The notes under the pieces: model-generated
What the model saw: only the letters and a program-made list of their open reading frames with translations
The model's database searches: none
What the model was told of the DNA's origin: nothing
Shown: in pieces, positions 6,845-15,523 of the stretch
Position numbering within the stretch: position 1 is the first letter of the stretch
Layout: every line of letters starts with the position of its first letter
NCBI GenBank assembly: GCA_003508005.1
Contig: DNUE01000094.1
Coordinates: 1-17,921, forward strand
Reading direction: 5' to 3'
Origin: Desulfobulbaceae bacterium
GTDB taxonomy: Bacteria; Desulfobacterota; Desulfobulbia; Desulfobulbales; Desulfobulbaceae
Length of the DNA stretch: 17,921 nucleotides
Made by a program: the position numbers and the translations under genes

Positions 6845-8056
6845 ATGAAGATGGCCGGTCTGCAGGGAAAAAAGATTCTGGTGGGGGTGACCGGCAGCAT
6901 CGCCGCGTTCAAGGCGGCTGCCTGGGTCCATGCGCTGGTCAAGGAAGAGGCCGAAGTGACGGTGGTGATGACCAGGGCCGCTGCCCGCTTCGTCACCGCC
7001 CTGACCTTTGCCGCCCTTTCCGGAAACCGGGTCCATGTGGACATGTTTGCTGACGACCCGGGGCAGCTCATGGCCCATATCAGCCTGGGCCGGGATGCTG
7101 ACCTTGTGCTGGTCGCCCCGGCCACGGCCAATACCATTGCCCGGCTGGCGCATGGGCTGGCCGACGATCTGCTGGCAACCGCCGTGCTGGCGGCTGCCGG
7201 CAAGCCGGTCGTCCTCTGCCCGGCTATGAATTCGGCGATGTACCGCCACCAGGCCACCCAGGAGAACCTGAGCCGCCTGCGGGACCTGGGGTATACCCTG
7301 GTGGAGCCTGACTGCGGCCGCCTGGCCTGCGGCGACGAGGGGCCGGGGCGCCTGCCCGAATGGGAGCGGGTGCGGGAAGAGATCCTGCACGCCTTAACCG
7401 TGCAGGATCTGGCAGGCCAGCATGTCCTGGTGAGCGCCGGTCCCACCAGGGAGCCCCTGGACCCGGCCCGCTATCTCAGCAACCGTTCCTCCGGCAAAAT
7501 GGGCTATGCCATGGCCCGCACCGCCTGGCGCCGGGGCGCGCGGGTGACCCTAGTCACCGGCCCGGTGGCCCAGCCGCCGCCAGCGGGTGTCGAGGTGATC
7601 CGGGTGGAGACGGCGGGAGAGATGCATGATGCGATGATGGGGGTGCGCGATCAGGCAACAATCATCGTCAAGGCTGCGGCGGTGGCCGATTTCAGGCCAG
7701 CGTTCCGCAAAACCCGGAAAATAAAAAAACACCAGGCAAGTCCCTCCCTCGAACTTGCGGAAAACCCGGATATCCTGGCTGAACTCGGCCGGACCAGGAA
7801 GGAGGGACAGGTGCTGGTGGGGTTTGCCGCGGAAAGCGACAACCTGAAAGAGGAGGGCCGGCGGAAACTCCTGGACAAGAACCTCGACTTGGTGGTGGTC
7901 AACGATATCACCCGGCCGGATGCCGGTTTTGACGTGGAGACAAACCAGGTCATGCTGATCGACCGGGAGGGGTGCCGGACCCTGCCGCTCCTTTCCAAGG
8001 AGCAGAGCGCCGACGCAATCTGGGACCATGTCCTGGCCCTGCCCCCCCGGAGCTGA
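6845..8056 (+). CDS. coaBC: Bifunctional phosphopantothenoylcysteine decarboxylase/phosphopantothenate-cysteine ligase
   Basis: Two consecutive steps of coenzyme A synthesis: CTP-dependent joining of cysteine to 4'-phosphopantothenate (CoaB), then FMN-dependent decarboxylation to 4'-phosphopantetheine (CoaC). From ATG 6845 it has 403 residues, the family length. The CoaC half (about 1-185) shows VTGSIAAFKA, catalytic H78 in HISLGRDAD, PAMNSAMY (126-133) and the active-site Cys C162 in LACGDEGPGR. The CoaB half shows SAGPTREPLD (197-206), NRSSGKMG, KAAAVADF and KIKK (292-295). The frame extends to TTG 6815, but that TTG lies inside the inverted repeat and the family N-terminus fits ATG 6845 or 6851; the ribosome site is weak for either. 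It follows the lipoprotein gene by 49 bases and is probably in the same transcript. Confidence 0.96.
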   Translation: MKMAGLQGKKILVGVTGSIAAFKAAAWVHALVKEEAEVTVVMTRAAARFVTALTFAALSGNRVHVDMFADDPGQLMAHISLGRDADLVLVAPATANTIARLAHGLADDLLATAVLAAAGKPVVLCPAMNSAMYRHQATQENLSRLRDLGYTLVEPDCGRLACGDEGPGRLPEWERVREEILHALTVQDLAGQHVLVSAGPTREPLDPARYLSNRSSGKMGYAMARTAWRRGARVTLVTGPVAQPPPAGVEVIRVETAGEMHDAMMGVRDQATIIVKAAAVADFRPAFRKTRKIKKHQASPSLELAENPDILAELGRTRKEGQVLVGFAAESDNLKEEGRRKLLDKNLDLVVVNDITRPDAGFDVETNQVMLIDREGCRTLPLLSKEQSADAIWDHVLALPPRS

Positions 8057-8069
8057 TTGATTTTTCGCC

Positions 8070-9239
8070 TTATCCGTTCATGGCGTATTCATACACGGCA
8101 ATAATGTCCTCACGGGACGGCCGCCGGGGATTGTTCTCGATGGGCCGGGCCACGGTCAGGGCGATATCCGCCATCTCCGGTATCTTCTCCTCGGAAATGC
8201 CCAAGTCGGCCAGGCTTTCCGGGATATCGAGGTCGGAGTTCAGGTGGAACAGGCCTTCCACAGCCAGCATTGCAGCCTCGCGCAGGGGCAGCTTATCGGT
8301 CTCGTAGCCGAGCAGGGCGGCCAGGGTCGCGTATTTCTGCAGGTTGCCGATCAGGTTGTACTCGATGACGTAGGGAAGGAGCACGGCATTGGCCAGGCCA
8401 TGGGGGATGCCGAACATGCCGCCTAAAGGATAGGACATTGCATGCACCAGCCCTACGCCGGCCATGGCCAGGGCCTTGCCGCCAAGTAAGCTGCCCAGGA
8501 GCATGTTGGAGCGGGCCTCGATGTTCCGGCCGTCCGCAAAGGCGGTTCGGATGTTGGTGAGGATCAGGTCCATGGCCTCCAGGGAATACATCTCGGAGAC
8601 CGGATGGGCCTGGATCGAGGTGTAGGCCTCCAGGGCATGGATCAGGGCGTCCAGGCCGGTGCTGGCCGTTATCTGCGGCGGCAGGCTCAGGGTGAGCAGG
8701 GGGTCGAGGATGGCCGCCTCGGGATAGAGCGGATCGCCGTTCATTCCTCCTTTGGATCCGGTCTTCTCGTTGATGAAGACGGCGGTGAAGGTGACCTCGG
8801 CGCCGGTCCCGGCTGAGGTGGGCACCATGATCTTGGGCACGCCCGGCTTCTTGATCTTGCCCAGGCCAAGGTAGTCGGCCGCCTTGCCGCCGTTGGTCAG
8901 CAGGATGGACGCGGCCTTGGCGATATCCATGGCCGAGCCGCCGCCCGCGCCGACCACGCAGTCGCATTTGTTTTTGCGGGCAAGCTGCGCGGCCCCGTCG
9001 GCAAGGCGCAGGCCCGGCTCAGGGTCCACTTTGGTGGTGACCGTGAATTGCATGCCGGTCTCCTCCAGGGGAGCGGTGATGTCGGCGGCAAGTCCCGCCT
9101 GGCTGAGGCCGGGATCAATAACCACCAGCGGCTTGCTGCCGCCAAACGATTGAATGACCCGGGGCAGGTTCTGGATGGCGTTTTCGCCGAAATGTAGTTG
9201 CGTGGGTTGGGTAATGGTAAAGGACGGGGCGTTGCGCAT
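8070..9239 (-). CDS. Iron-containing alcohol dehydrogenase
   Basis: NAD(P)-dependent group III alcohol dehydrogenase acting on a primary alcohol, diol or aldehyde, in the cytoplasm. The 389 residues match the family. The nucleotide-binding motif GGGSAMD is at 99-105, followed by PTSAGTGAEVT (140-150). The four predicted Fe(II) ligands are D197 and H201 in GLDALIHALEAY, H266 in LVHAMSYPLGG and H280 in GIPHGLANA. The spacing matches FucO-like enzymes. TGAGGAG precedes ATG 9239 by 8-9 bases. It stands alone, convergent with coaBC (13 bases between stops, no visible hairpin) and divergent from darP. The exact substrate is unknown; ethanol, butanol or propanediol are all possible. No microcompartment or aldehyde dehydrogenase gene is nearby to narrow it. 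Confidence 0.95.
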   Translation of the reverse strand: MRNAPSFTITQPTQLHFGENAIQNLPRVIQSFGGSKPLVVIDPGLSQAGLAADITAPLEETGMQFTVTTKVDPEPGLRLADGAAQLARKNKCDCVVGAGGGSAMDIAKAASILLTNGGKAADYLGLGKIKKPGVPKIMVPTSAGTGAEVTFTAVFINEKTGSKGGMNGDPLYPEAAILDPLLTLSLPPQITASTGLDALIHALEAYTSIQAHPVSEMYSLEAMDLILTNIRTAFADGRNIEARSNMLLGSLLGGKALAMAGVGLVHAMSYPLGGMFGIPHGLANAVLLPYVIEYNLIGNLQKYATLAALLGYETDKLPLREAAMLAVEGLFHLNSDLDIPESLADLGISEEKIPEMADIALTVARPIENNPRRPSREDIIAVYEYAMNG

Positions 9240-9313
9240 GGCGTAATCTCCTCAGGCAAATTGTGTTGAGCGGAAAAGGCGTTCCAGGTCTGCTACGGCC
9301 TGAATGCGTTTCC

Positions 9314-9322
9314 ACTATAGCA
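9314..9322 (-). promoter_or_regulatory. Extended -10 promoter candidate for the alcohol dehydrogenase
   Basis: On the minus strand the bases read TGCTATAGT, an extended -10 (TGn plus a five-of-six TATAAT match). The transcript would start about 68 bases before the alcohol dehydrogenase ATG. No good -35 is seen, which extended -10 promoters tolerate. Confidence 0.4.
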
Positions 9323-9391
9323 TTCTTTGGCCGTAAAGAAAACCGGCAACCTCGGACAGGCGTTGAAAAGGAAAAAAACAGGGGCAAGGCC

Positions 9392-9940
9392 ATGGAGATC
9401 AGCAAGTCGGAACAGAAGCGGCGGCAGAAGATGCTTGAGCAGCTGGTGGAAGAGGCCTGCGGCCTGCCGGAAAGCTTGATCCGGCAACTGCCCTTGCGCG
9501 AGGAAATCCGCGTGCTGCTCGGCCAGGCAGCGGCGATGAAGGGCGGAACGAGAAACCGGCAGGTCAAGTATGTCACCAAACTCCTGAAGAATGAGCCGAT
9601 GGAGGAGGTCTACGGCTTCCTTGTCGCAAGGAAGGGCTCTGCCCTGCTGGAAAAGAAGGCATTTCATGATCTGGAATACCTGCGGGACGCCCTGCTCAGC
9701 GAGGCCATCGAGAGGCAACGGGAGGCCGAGGCGAACCAGGTGGATTTCGGGGAGGACTGGCCAAGCAGGGTGGTGGCGGAGATGGCCGAAAAACTGCCCC
9801 GGCTTGACGCCAGGGCCATGACCAGCCTGGCCTGGATGTACGCCCGGGGCCGCAACCCGAAATACAGCCGGGAGATCTTCCGCCAGCTGCGGGCGGCCGA
9901 GGAACAACAGAAAAGAATAGATGCCGGGAGCAAGACCTGA
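9392..9940 (+). CDS. darP: DarP/YjgA-family ribosome-associated protein (DUF615)
   Basis: A homologue of E. coli YjgA, now DarP, a factor bound to late 50S ribosome precursors. From ATG 9392 it has 182 residues, essentially the E. coli length. It opens SKSEQKRRQK and continues with the highly charged helical pattern PLREEIRVLLGQAAAMKG, then RNRQVKYVTKLLKNE, the family's best-conserved stretch. A second conserved part is ARAMTSLAWMYARGR and FRQLR near the C-terminus. The frame is open back to 9263, but the extra 43 residues are basic and low in family likeness. A purine-rich site (GGGGCAAGG) precedes ATG 9392. It is followed by the PPC-domain gene with only a 13-base gap, so they are probably co-transcribed. 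No membrane segment is seen. Confidence 0.9.
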   Translation: MEISKSEQKRRQKMLEQLVEEACGLPESLIRQLPLREEIRVLLGQAAAMKGGTRNRQVKYVTKLLKNEPMEEVYGFLVARKGSALLEKKAFHDLEYLRDALLSEAIERQREAEANQVDFGEDWPSRVVAEMAEKLPRLDARAMTSLAWMYARGRNPKYSREIFRQLRAAEEQQKRIDAGSKT

Positions 9941-9953
9941 CAGAGAAGAAAAT

Positions 9954-10406
9954 ATGGAATATCAGACAGGAGCCGCTGGCCGGGTTTTCTACGCCCGGCT
10001 TGATGACGGCGAGGATTTGCACAAGTGCCTGGCGGAGCTGGTGCGCAGGGAACAGGTCCGCTGCGGAATGGTTCAGGTTTTCGGCGGGTTGAAGAGCGCC
10101 GGGGTGGTTACCGGGCCGAAGGAACCGGTCATGCCGCCGGAGCCGGTCTGGCGGAGCGTGACGGATGCCCGCGAAATCCTCGGAATCGGCAGCGTTTTCT
10201 GGGAGGGAGACACCCCGCGCATCCATCTGCATGCATCTATGGGCCACCACGGCGAAACACTCACCGGCTGCGTGCGTAAGGACTCCCAGGTCTACCTGGT
10301 CATCGAGCTGCTGCTCATGGAGGTGACGGGTATTGACGTAACCCGTCCCTGGTGGCCAGTCGGCGGTTTCAACCGGCCGACGTTTCAGAAGACGGAAGAC
10401 AGATGA
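9954..10406 (+). CDS. PPC/DUF296-domain protein (putative DNA-binding)
   Basis: A single PPC (plant and prokaryote conserved, DUF296) domain of 150 residues. In plants this domain sits on AT-hook nuclear proteins; bacterial stand-alone versions form trimers and their role is poorly known. The sequence shows the ordered strands GRVFYARLDDGEDLHKCLAEL, CGMVQVFGGLKSAGVV, the metal-site-like HLHASMGHHGETLTGCV (H91, H93, H98, H99) and the closing strand VYLVIELLLMEV. The first ATG at 9921 lies inside darP; I chose ATG 9954 because residues from there match the domain start and a purine-rich AGAGAAGAAAA precedes it. The C-terminal tail (TRPWWPVGGFNRPTF) is specific to this copy. Pairing with darP is an observation only; I infer no shared function. 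Confidence 0.88.
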   Translation: MEYQTGAAGRVFYARLDDGEDLHKCLAELVRREQVRCGMVQVFGGLKSAGVVTGPKEPVMPPEPVWRSVTDAREILGIGSVFWEGDTPRIHLHASMGHHGETLTGCVRKDSQVYLVIELLLMEVTGIDVTRPWWPVGGFNRPTFQKTEDR

Positions 10407-10445
10407 CAGAAAAGGTTAGGAACAGTGGCAATGTGCAGGCCTTGA

Positions 10446-10468
10446 CCCCTTTCCCCCCGGGAGAGGGG
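10446..10468 (+). terminator. Strong GC-rich hairpin after the darP/PPC unit
   Basis: CCCCTTTCCC (10446-10455), loop CCC, GGGAGAGGGG (10459-10468): a 10-bp stem with one G-U pair, 39 bases after the PPC-domain stop. It is enclosed by AGGCCTT and AAGGCCT about 25-30 bases out on each side. No U-run follows, so termination is uncertain; it may instead protect the 3' end of the mRNA. Confidence 0.45.
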
Positions 10469-10504
10469 CTCAGTTGCCCAAAGGCCTTCCCGCAAACCTT
10501 TCGA

Positions 10505-10528
10505 TCCCTAAATCCCTAAATCCCTAAA
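10505..10528. repeat. Three tandem copies of an 8-base unit TCCCTAAA
   Basis: TCCCTAAA is repeated exactly three times (10505, 10513, 10521), followed by a partial degenerate copy (TCTCTG). It lies between two hairpins in the convergent intergenic space. Short tandem repeats like this can vary in copy number; nothing coding overlaps it. Confidence 0.9.
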
Positions 10529-10531
10529 TCT

Positions 10532-10561
10532 CTGCGTAGCCGGCCGGATTCGGCTACGCAG
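10532..10561 (-). terminator. Hairpin overlapping the stop codon of the carboxyltransferase gene
   Basis: CTGCGTAGCCG (10532-10542), loop of 8, CGGCTACGCAG (10551-10561): a perfect 11-bp inverted repeat. The minus-strand stop codon TAG (10556-10554) lies inside one arm, so the last codons take part in the stem. No U-run follows on either strand. It is the likely transcript end for the carboxylase operon, though intrinsic termination is not certain. Confidence 0.55.
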
Positions 10562-12458
10562 CCGGCCCTATCTTGACGATCTTGTCGCCGGGCTGCAGGG
10601 CCTGCCCTACCTTGCCGAAAACGGCGGCGACGGTGCCGTTTACCTCGCTGATGAGAGGAGTCTGCATTTTCATGGCCTCCAGGATGGCAATCCGGTCGCC
10701 CTTCTCGATCTTCTGGCCTTCCTTGACGCTGATTTCGCAGATGTTGCCCTTGAAAGGGGCGCGAATGTCCCCTGAGAGGGCAAGAACTGAAATCTCCTCC
10801 TTGCTCAACTTGGCCACGGCTGCATTGCCGGCCTGGACCTCCGGTTCGAAGACGAAGAGCCGCTGATTGTGGTCCACGTTCATGAAGATATTCTTTTCTC
10901 CTTTCTTGTCGGTCTGGGACGGGCCGACTTCAACCAGGTGCTCCTTGCCGGAGTGGTCGCGGAACTTCAGAATCTCGCCCAGGGCAAAGCCGCCCTGGCG
11001 CAGGAAGATCGCAGGAGGGAGCACATAGGAGCGGCCGAATTTTGCCTCGAACTTGAAGAATTCGACGGCGTCGTTGGGGTGCTGCAGGTAGGTCACCAGC
11101 TGCTGTTCCGTTGGGTCCTGGCCGATCAGTTCCTGCAGGGTGGCGCGCTCCTTCTCGATGTCCATATCCTCGACCCTGTCTAACCCGCCTTCCCTGGCCA
11201 GCAGTTCCTTCCAGTCCTCGCCGAAAACCTTTTCATAGATCCAGTCCGCAGGCTGGTAAAAGGGAAAGGGTCCATACTTGCCCAGCAGCAGGTTTTTCAG
11301 GTCGCCGGAGGGGTTGCCGTAGCGCTCGCCATCGACCACGTTGCTGACCGCGGTGGTCCACAGGATCTGGGAGCCCGGGGTCACGCTCCACCAGTTGCCC
11401 AGTTCCGCCTGGACCTTTGGCAGTTCCTTGTGCAGGATGTCGGGCATCTGCTTGAGGAACCCCCCCTTGTCCGCCTGCTCAAGGCTGCTGCCCATGGCGC
11501 CGCCAGGCAGCTTGTGGATCTGCACCGTGGGCATGAAGCCTTTGATCTGCGACTCAAAGGCGGCGTAATAGGGACGCTGGTCGCGCATGACATCAGAGGT
11601 TTCAATGATCGCCTCTTCGTTGATGCCGATGGCGGCCCGGTCGTAGTCCTTCAGGGTCTGGATGACCGTCAGCGAGGGCGGGGGACCGTAGAAACCGGTA
11701 AAGGCGTGGTCCGAAGCGTCGACAATGGCAGCTCCGTTCAGGACCGCGGCGGTGACGCGGCCGATGTCGTTGCCGTCCGTGTTGTGGCCGTGGTAATGGA
11801 CCACAAGATCGGGAAAGGCTTGCTTGATCGCATCAACCAGGTCGCCGATACGCTTGGGGGTGCCGAGCCCGCCGTGGTTCTTGATGCAGAGAATGATCTC
11901 CTCACCGGTTACCGCAATGATCTCCCTGACCTTGCCCACATAAAATGCATTGGTATGCTCAGGGCCGGTGGAGAAACAGATGCAGGGCTCGTTGATCCTG
12001 TCCGCCTTTGCCACCTCCTCGAACACCGCGGTCATGTTCGGGACGTGGTTCATGAAGTCGAAAGTGCGCCATACATCGACGTATTTGGCAAATTCCCGCA
12101 CGGTCAGGCGGATGACATTCTGCGGATAGGGCCGGTAGCCGAAAAGGTTCACTCCTCGACACAGGGTCTGGAACAGAGTGTTCGGCATCTTTTCGCGCAG
12201 GAGCTGAAGCTTGAGGAAGGGATCAACCTGTTTGCGGAGGATGTCCACATGCACGGAGGCTCCGCCGGTGATTTCCAGGGAGAAGTAGCCTGCCGCCTCA
12301 CGAGCCGGCGCGGCCAGAAGATCAGTGTGCAGGAGTATCCGGTTCTTGTAGTCGGATTGGGACATGTCCCGGGTGGTGTTGGTGATGTAATAGCCATCGG
12401 CCCGGCGCAGGGTTTTGAGCACCTCGGCGGTGTTCATCGCGGTGGTGATACGTGTCAT
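10554..12458 (-). CDS. pycB: Carboxyltransferase-biotin carrier fusion (PycB/OadA-like)
   Basis: Moves CO2 from carboxybiotin to an acceptor, most likely pyruvate to give oxaloacetate. From ATG 12458 (GAGG 6 bases upstream; the frame also opens at TTG 12470) it has 634 residues. The N-terminal TIM barrel retains the key R-D-x-x-Q (TRDMSQS), the carboxyl-lysine in ILCIKNHGGLG, metal His pair in HYHGHNTDG, and LCRGVN. The C-terminal biotinyl domain has EAMKM with biotin lysine K597. Several motifs differ from textbook pyruvate carboxylase: DTTFRDAHQ is TNTTRDMSQ, KDMAGL is KNHGGL, and PGGxxSN is PGGAMGSS. No sodium-pump subunits are nearby, so a decarboxylase pump is unlikely. It is paired with the biotin carboxylase 72 bases upstream. 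Transcarboxylase 5S-like use or another keto acid acceptor cannot be excluded. Confidence 0.85.
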   Translation of the reverse strand: MTRITTAMNTAEVLKTLRRADGYYITNTTRDMSQSDYKNRILLHTDLLAAPAREAAGYFSLEITGGASVHVDILRKQVDPFLKLQLLREKMPNTLFQTLCRGVNLFGYRPYPQNVIRLTVREFAKYVDVWRTFDFMNHVPNMTAVFEEVAKADRINEPCICFSTGPEHTNAFYVGKVREIIAVTGEEIILCIKNHGGLGTPKRIGDLVDAIKQAFPDLVVHYHGHNTDGNDIGRVTAAVLNGAAIVDASDHAFTGFYGPPPSLTVIQTLKDYDRAAIGINEEAIIETSDVMRDQRPYYAAFESQIKGFMPTVQIHKLPGGAMGSSLEQADKGGFLKQMPDILHKELPKVQAELGNWWSVTPGSQILWTTAVSNVVDGERYGNPSGDLKNLLLGKYGPFPFYQPADWIYEKVFGEDWKELLAREGGLDRVEDMDIEKERATLQELIGQDPTEQQLVTYLQHPNDAVEFFKFEAKFGRSYVLPPAIFLRQGGFALGEILKFRDHSGKEHLVEVGPSQTDKKGEKNIFMNVDHNQRLFVFEPEVQAGNAAVAKLSKEEISVLALSGDIRAPFKGNICEISVKEGQKIEKGDRIAILEAMKMQTPLISEVNGTVAAVFGKVGQALQPGDKIVKIGPAA

Positions 12459-12530
12459 GTAAATCCTCAATGTATTCAGAAGGTCTAAATAACCGGTTTT
12501 TCGTGGTCAGTGAAGTCCCGGGCGGAGTCA

Positions 12531-13973
<1,443 letters not shown>

Positions 13974-14470
13974 TGTTCCGCTCTTTTATGAATATTCAAT
14001 AAAAACTCAGAGTTGTATTGTCAAAATAACCACGGCGGGATGCGGTGCCGGATGAGAACAACAGGATATATTATCGATGCGCGAGGCATTAAATAAGAAT
14101 TATTAGCATGCTCGCCAGGTTTTGACAAGGGATAGCTGCTCGGTTTTGTGCCGGGATATCAATTAGGAAAAGCCCTTGGAAAAATCGTTGATCACATCCC
14201 GGGAGAAATGAGGAGAACAATCGAACGAATTGATGGACGCGAATATTGATACCCCCGTAAAAAAATCGGCGCAGCAGCCACATGATTTGGCAATGTTACA
14301 TAGCATGCCGGCCCCGGAAAGGTTCTTTTGGCGAATTCGATACAAGTGCAAAAAGCACCAATGGTAGATGCACTCCATCGCATGGATGCGGGGAGGGGCG
14401 GGTGCAGCAGACTGCTTTGGGAGGCAGCTGAGGAGATGTTGTCGAGAGGATTCAGGCAGTGTCGCGATGT
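13974..14470. other. Gene-poor interval between hypB and the biotin carboxylase gene
   Basis: About 500 bases with no convincing gene, visibly more AT-rich than its surroundings in 13980-14360. It holds the candidate promoter of the carboxylase operon near its left end. Two short hairpins are seen: CGCAT-GG-ATGCG at 14379-14390, enclosed by TGCAC (14369-14373) and GTGCA (14402-14406); and GTGC-AAAAA-GCAC near 14346-14358. They could mark the end of the hydrogenase transcript but lack a clear U-run. A 44-codon frame at 14233-14367 (plus) has no well-placed ribosome site. No tRNA-like T-arm was found. Confidence 0.6.
13996..14024 (-). promoter_or_regulatory. Promoter candidate for the carboxylase operon
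   Basis: On the minus strand TTGACA (14024-14019) is followed after 17 bases by TATTGA (14001-13996), only three of six for the -10. It sits about 25 bases before the TTG start, so the leader would be short. The -35 is perfect; the -10 is weak. Confidence 0.4.
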
Positions 14471-15175
14471 TCAGCCGACGCGCTGCCGGAGATAGGATAT
14501 CCAGGCATCAAACCCGTCACCGGTGGTGGCGGAAAGTTCGAAGATCGTTAGGTTCGGGTTCAGCCGCACGGCTTCCCGCTTTGCCTCGTCCAGGGAGAAA
14601 TCAAAATGGGAAAGGAGATCGGTCTTGGTGATCAGGAAGGTCTGGGAACTGGTGAAGGATTTGGGGTATTTGGCTGGTTTGTCCGAGCCCTCAGGCACCG
14701 AGACCAGGACAATGCGCTCGTGTTCGCCCAGGTCAAAGGTCGCGGGGCAGACCAGGTTGCCGACGTTCTCGATGAAGATCAGATCGAAGCCATGATGGTG
14801 GCTCTGGTGCTCCAATTCATGCAGGCCGTGGTGGACCAGCCGGGCATCCAGATGGCAGGCGCCGCCGGTGGTGAGTTGAACCGCCGGCACGCCTTTGGCC
14901 CTGATTCTCTGGGCGTCGCGTTCCGTCTCGATATCGCCCTCGATGACTCCGATGCGCAACTCGCCCCCGAGGCGCTCAATGGTCCGTTCCAGCAGGGTGG
15001 TCTTGCCCGAGCCGGGGCTGCTGATCAGGTTGATGGCAAATGCGCCCATGTGTTCGATGTGATGCCGGTTCTCGTCGGCCTGCCGGTTGTTTTCAGCCAG
15101 CAGGCTCGCATGGACATCAAGGGTCTTTCTGCTTTCCGGAGTGGAAGGCGAGGCGCAGCCACAGGTATCGCACAT
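14471..15175 (-). CDS. hypB: Hydrogenase nickel-insertion GTPase HypB
   Basis: SIMIBI-class GTPase that drives nickel delivery into [NiFe]-hydrogenase with HypA. The 234 residues include the N-terminal high-affinity metal motif CDTCGC (2-7) and P-loop SSPGSGKT (K58). EGDIETERDA, the GTPase-domain metal residues C107-H108 in TGGACHLD, ENVGNLVCP (C143) and TKTD (183-186) for guanine recognition are also present. Between residues 115 and 128 seven histidines occur (HHGLHELEHQSHHH), more than the usual HHALHEL segment. The N-terminal His-rich nickel store of some HypBs is absent. It starts 3 bases after hypA, with GGAG overlapping the hypA stop. It is the last gene of the hydrogenase operon. Confidence 0.96.
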   Translation of the reverse strand: MCDTCGCASPSTPESRKTLDVHASLLAENNRQADENRHHIEHMGAFAINLISSPGSGKTTLLERTIERLGGELRIGVIEGDIETERDAQRIRAKGVPAVQLTTGGACHLDARLVHHGLHELEHQSHHHGFDLIFIENVGNLVCPATFDLGEHERIVLVSVPEGSDKPAKYPKSFTSSQTFLITKTDLLSHFDFSLDEAKREAVRLNPNLTIFELSATTGDGFDAWISYLRQRVG

Positions 15176-15178
15176 GGG

Positions 15179-15523
15179 TTACTCCATTTCAATTTGGGAA
15201 AGGATCAGGTCATCGCCCCCAACGCTTGCCAGACGTTGCGAACCGCATTGCGAGCAGGAGGGTTTGGTCAGAGTAAACGGCATAATCCCTCCGCAGTCAA
15301 GACATCTGTGCTGCGGATGGGTCTCGATAATTTCCAGGACAGCGTCCTTGAGCAGCCCGTTTTCCCGGGACAGAACATCGAAGCCAAAGGCGAAGGAGTC
15401 GGCAACGATGCCTGCTTGGCTGCCGATCGCCACCCGCACGGTGCATATTTTCAGGGCGTTGTGTTGGTCGGCGAGGGCAAGGAGTTGGCTGACCAGACCC
15501 TGGGCCAGCGAAAATTCATGCAT
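15179..15523 (-). CDS. hypA: Hydrogenase nickel metallochaperone HypA
   Basis: Cytoplasmic nickel chaperone that hands Ni(II) to the hydrogenase large-subunit precursor, partnering HypB. The 114 residues are the family length. The nickel site is the N-terminal MHE (H2), which fixes the start at ATG 15523. The structural zinc site is C74-x2-C77 (CLDCGG) and C90-x2-C93 (CSQCGS). It overlaps the protease gene's end by 8 bases and is followed by hypB after 3 bases, so translation is likely coupled through the three maturation genes. Confidence 0.96.
   Translation of the reverse strand: MHEFSLAQGLVSQLLALADQHNALKICTVRVAIGSQAGIVADSFAFGFDVLSRENGLLKDAVLEIIETHPQHRCLDCGGIMPFTLTKPSCSQCGSQRLASVGGDDLILSQIEME

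Noticed and set aside
9263..9391. Upstream extension of darP by 43 residues
   Set aside because: The extension runs through the intergenic promoter zone of the divergent alcohol dehydrogenase, and the family N-terminus fits ATG 9392.
11430..12488. A 352-codon plus-strand open frame
   Set aside because: It is antisense to the carboxyltransferase gene, has no family-like motifs, and the minus frame carries clear catalytic and biotin motifs. Long antisense frames are common in GC-rich genes.
13974..14470. Possible tRNA or riboswitch in the large gap
   Set aside because: No T-arm-like sequence, anticodon arm or known riboswitch core could be recognised by eye.
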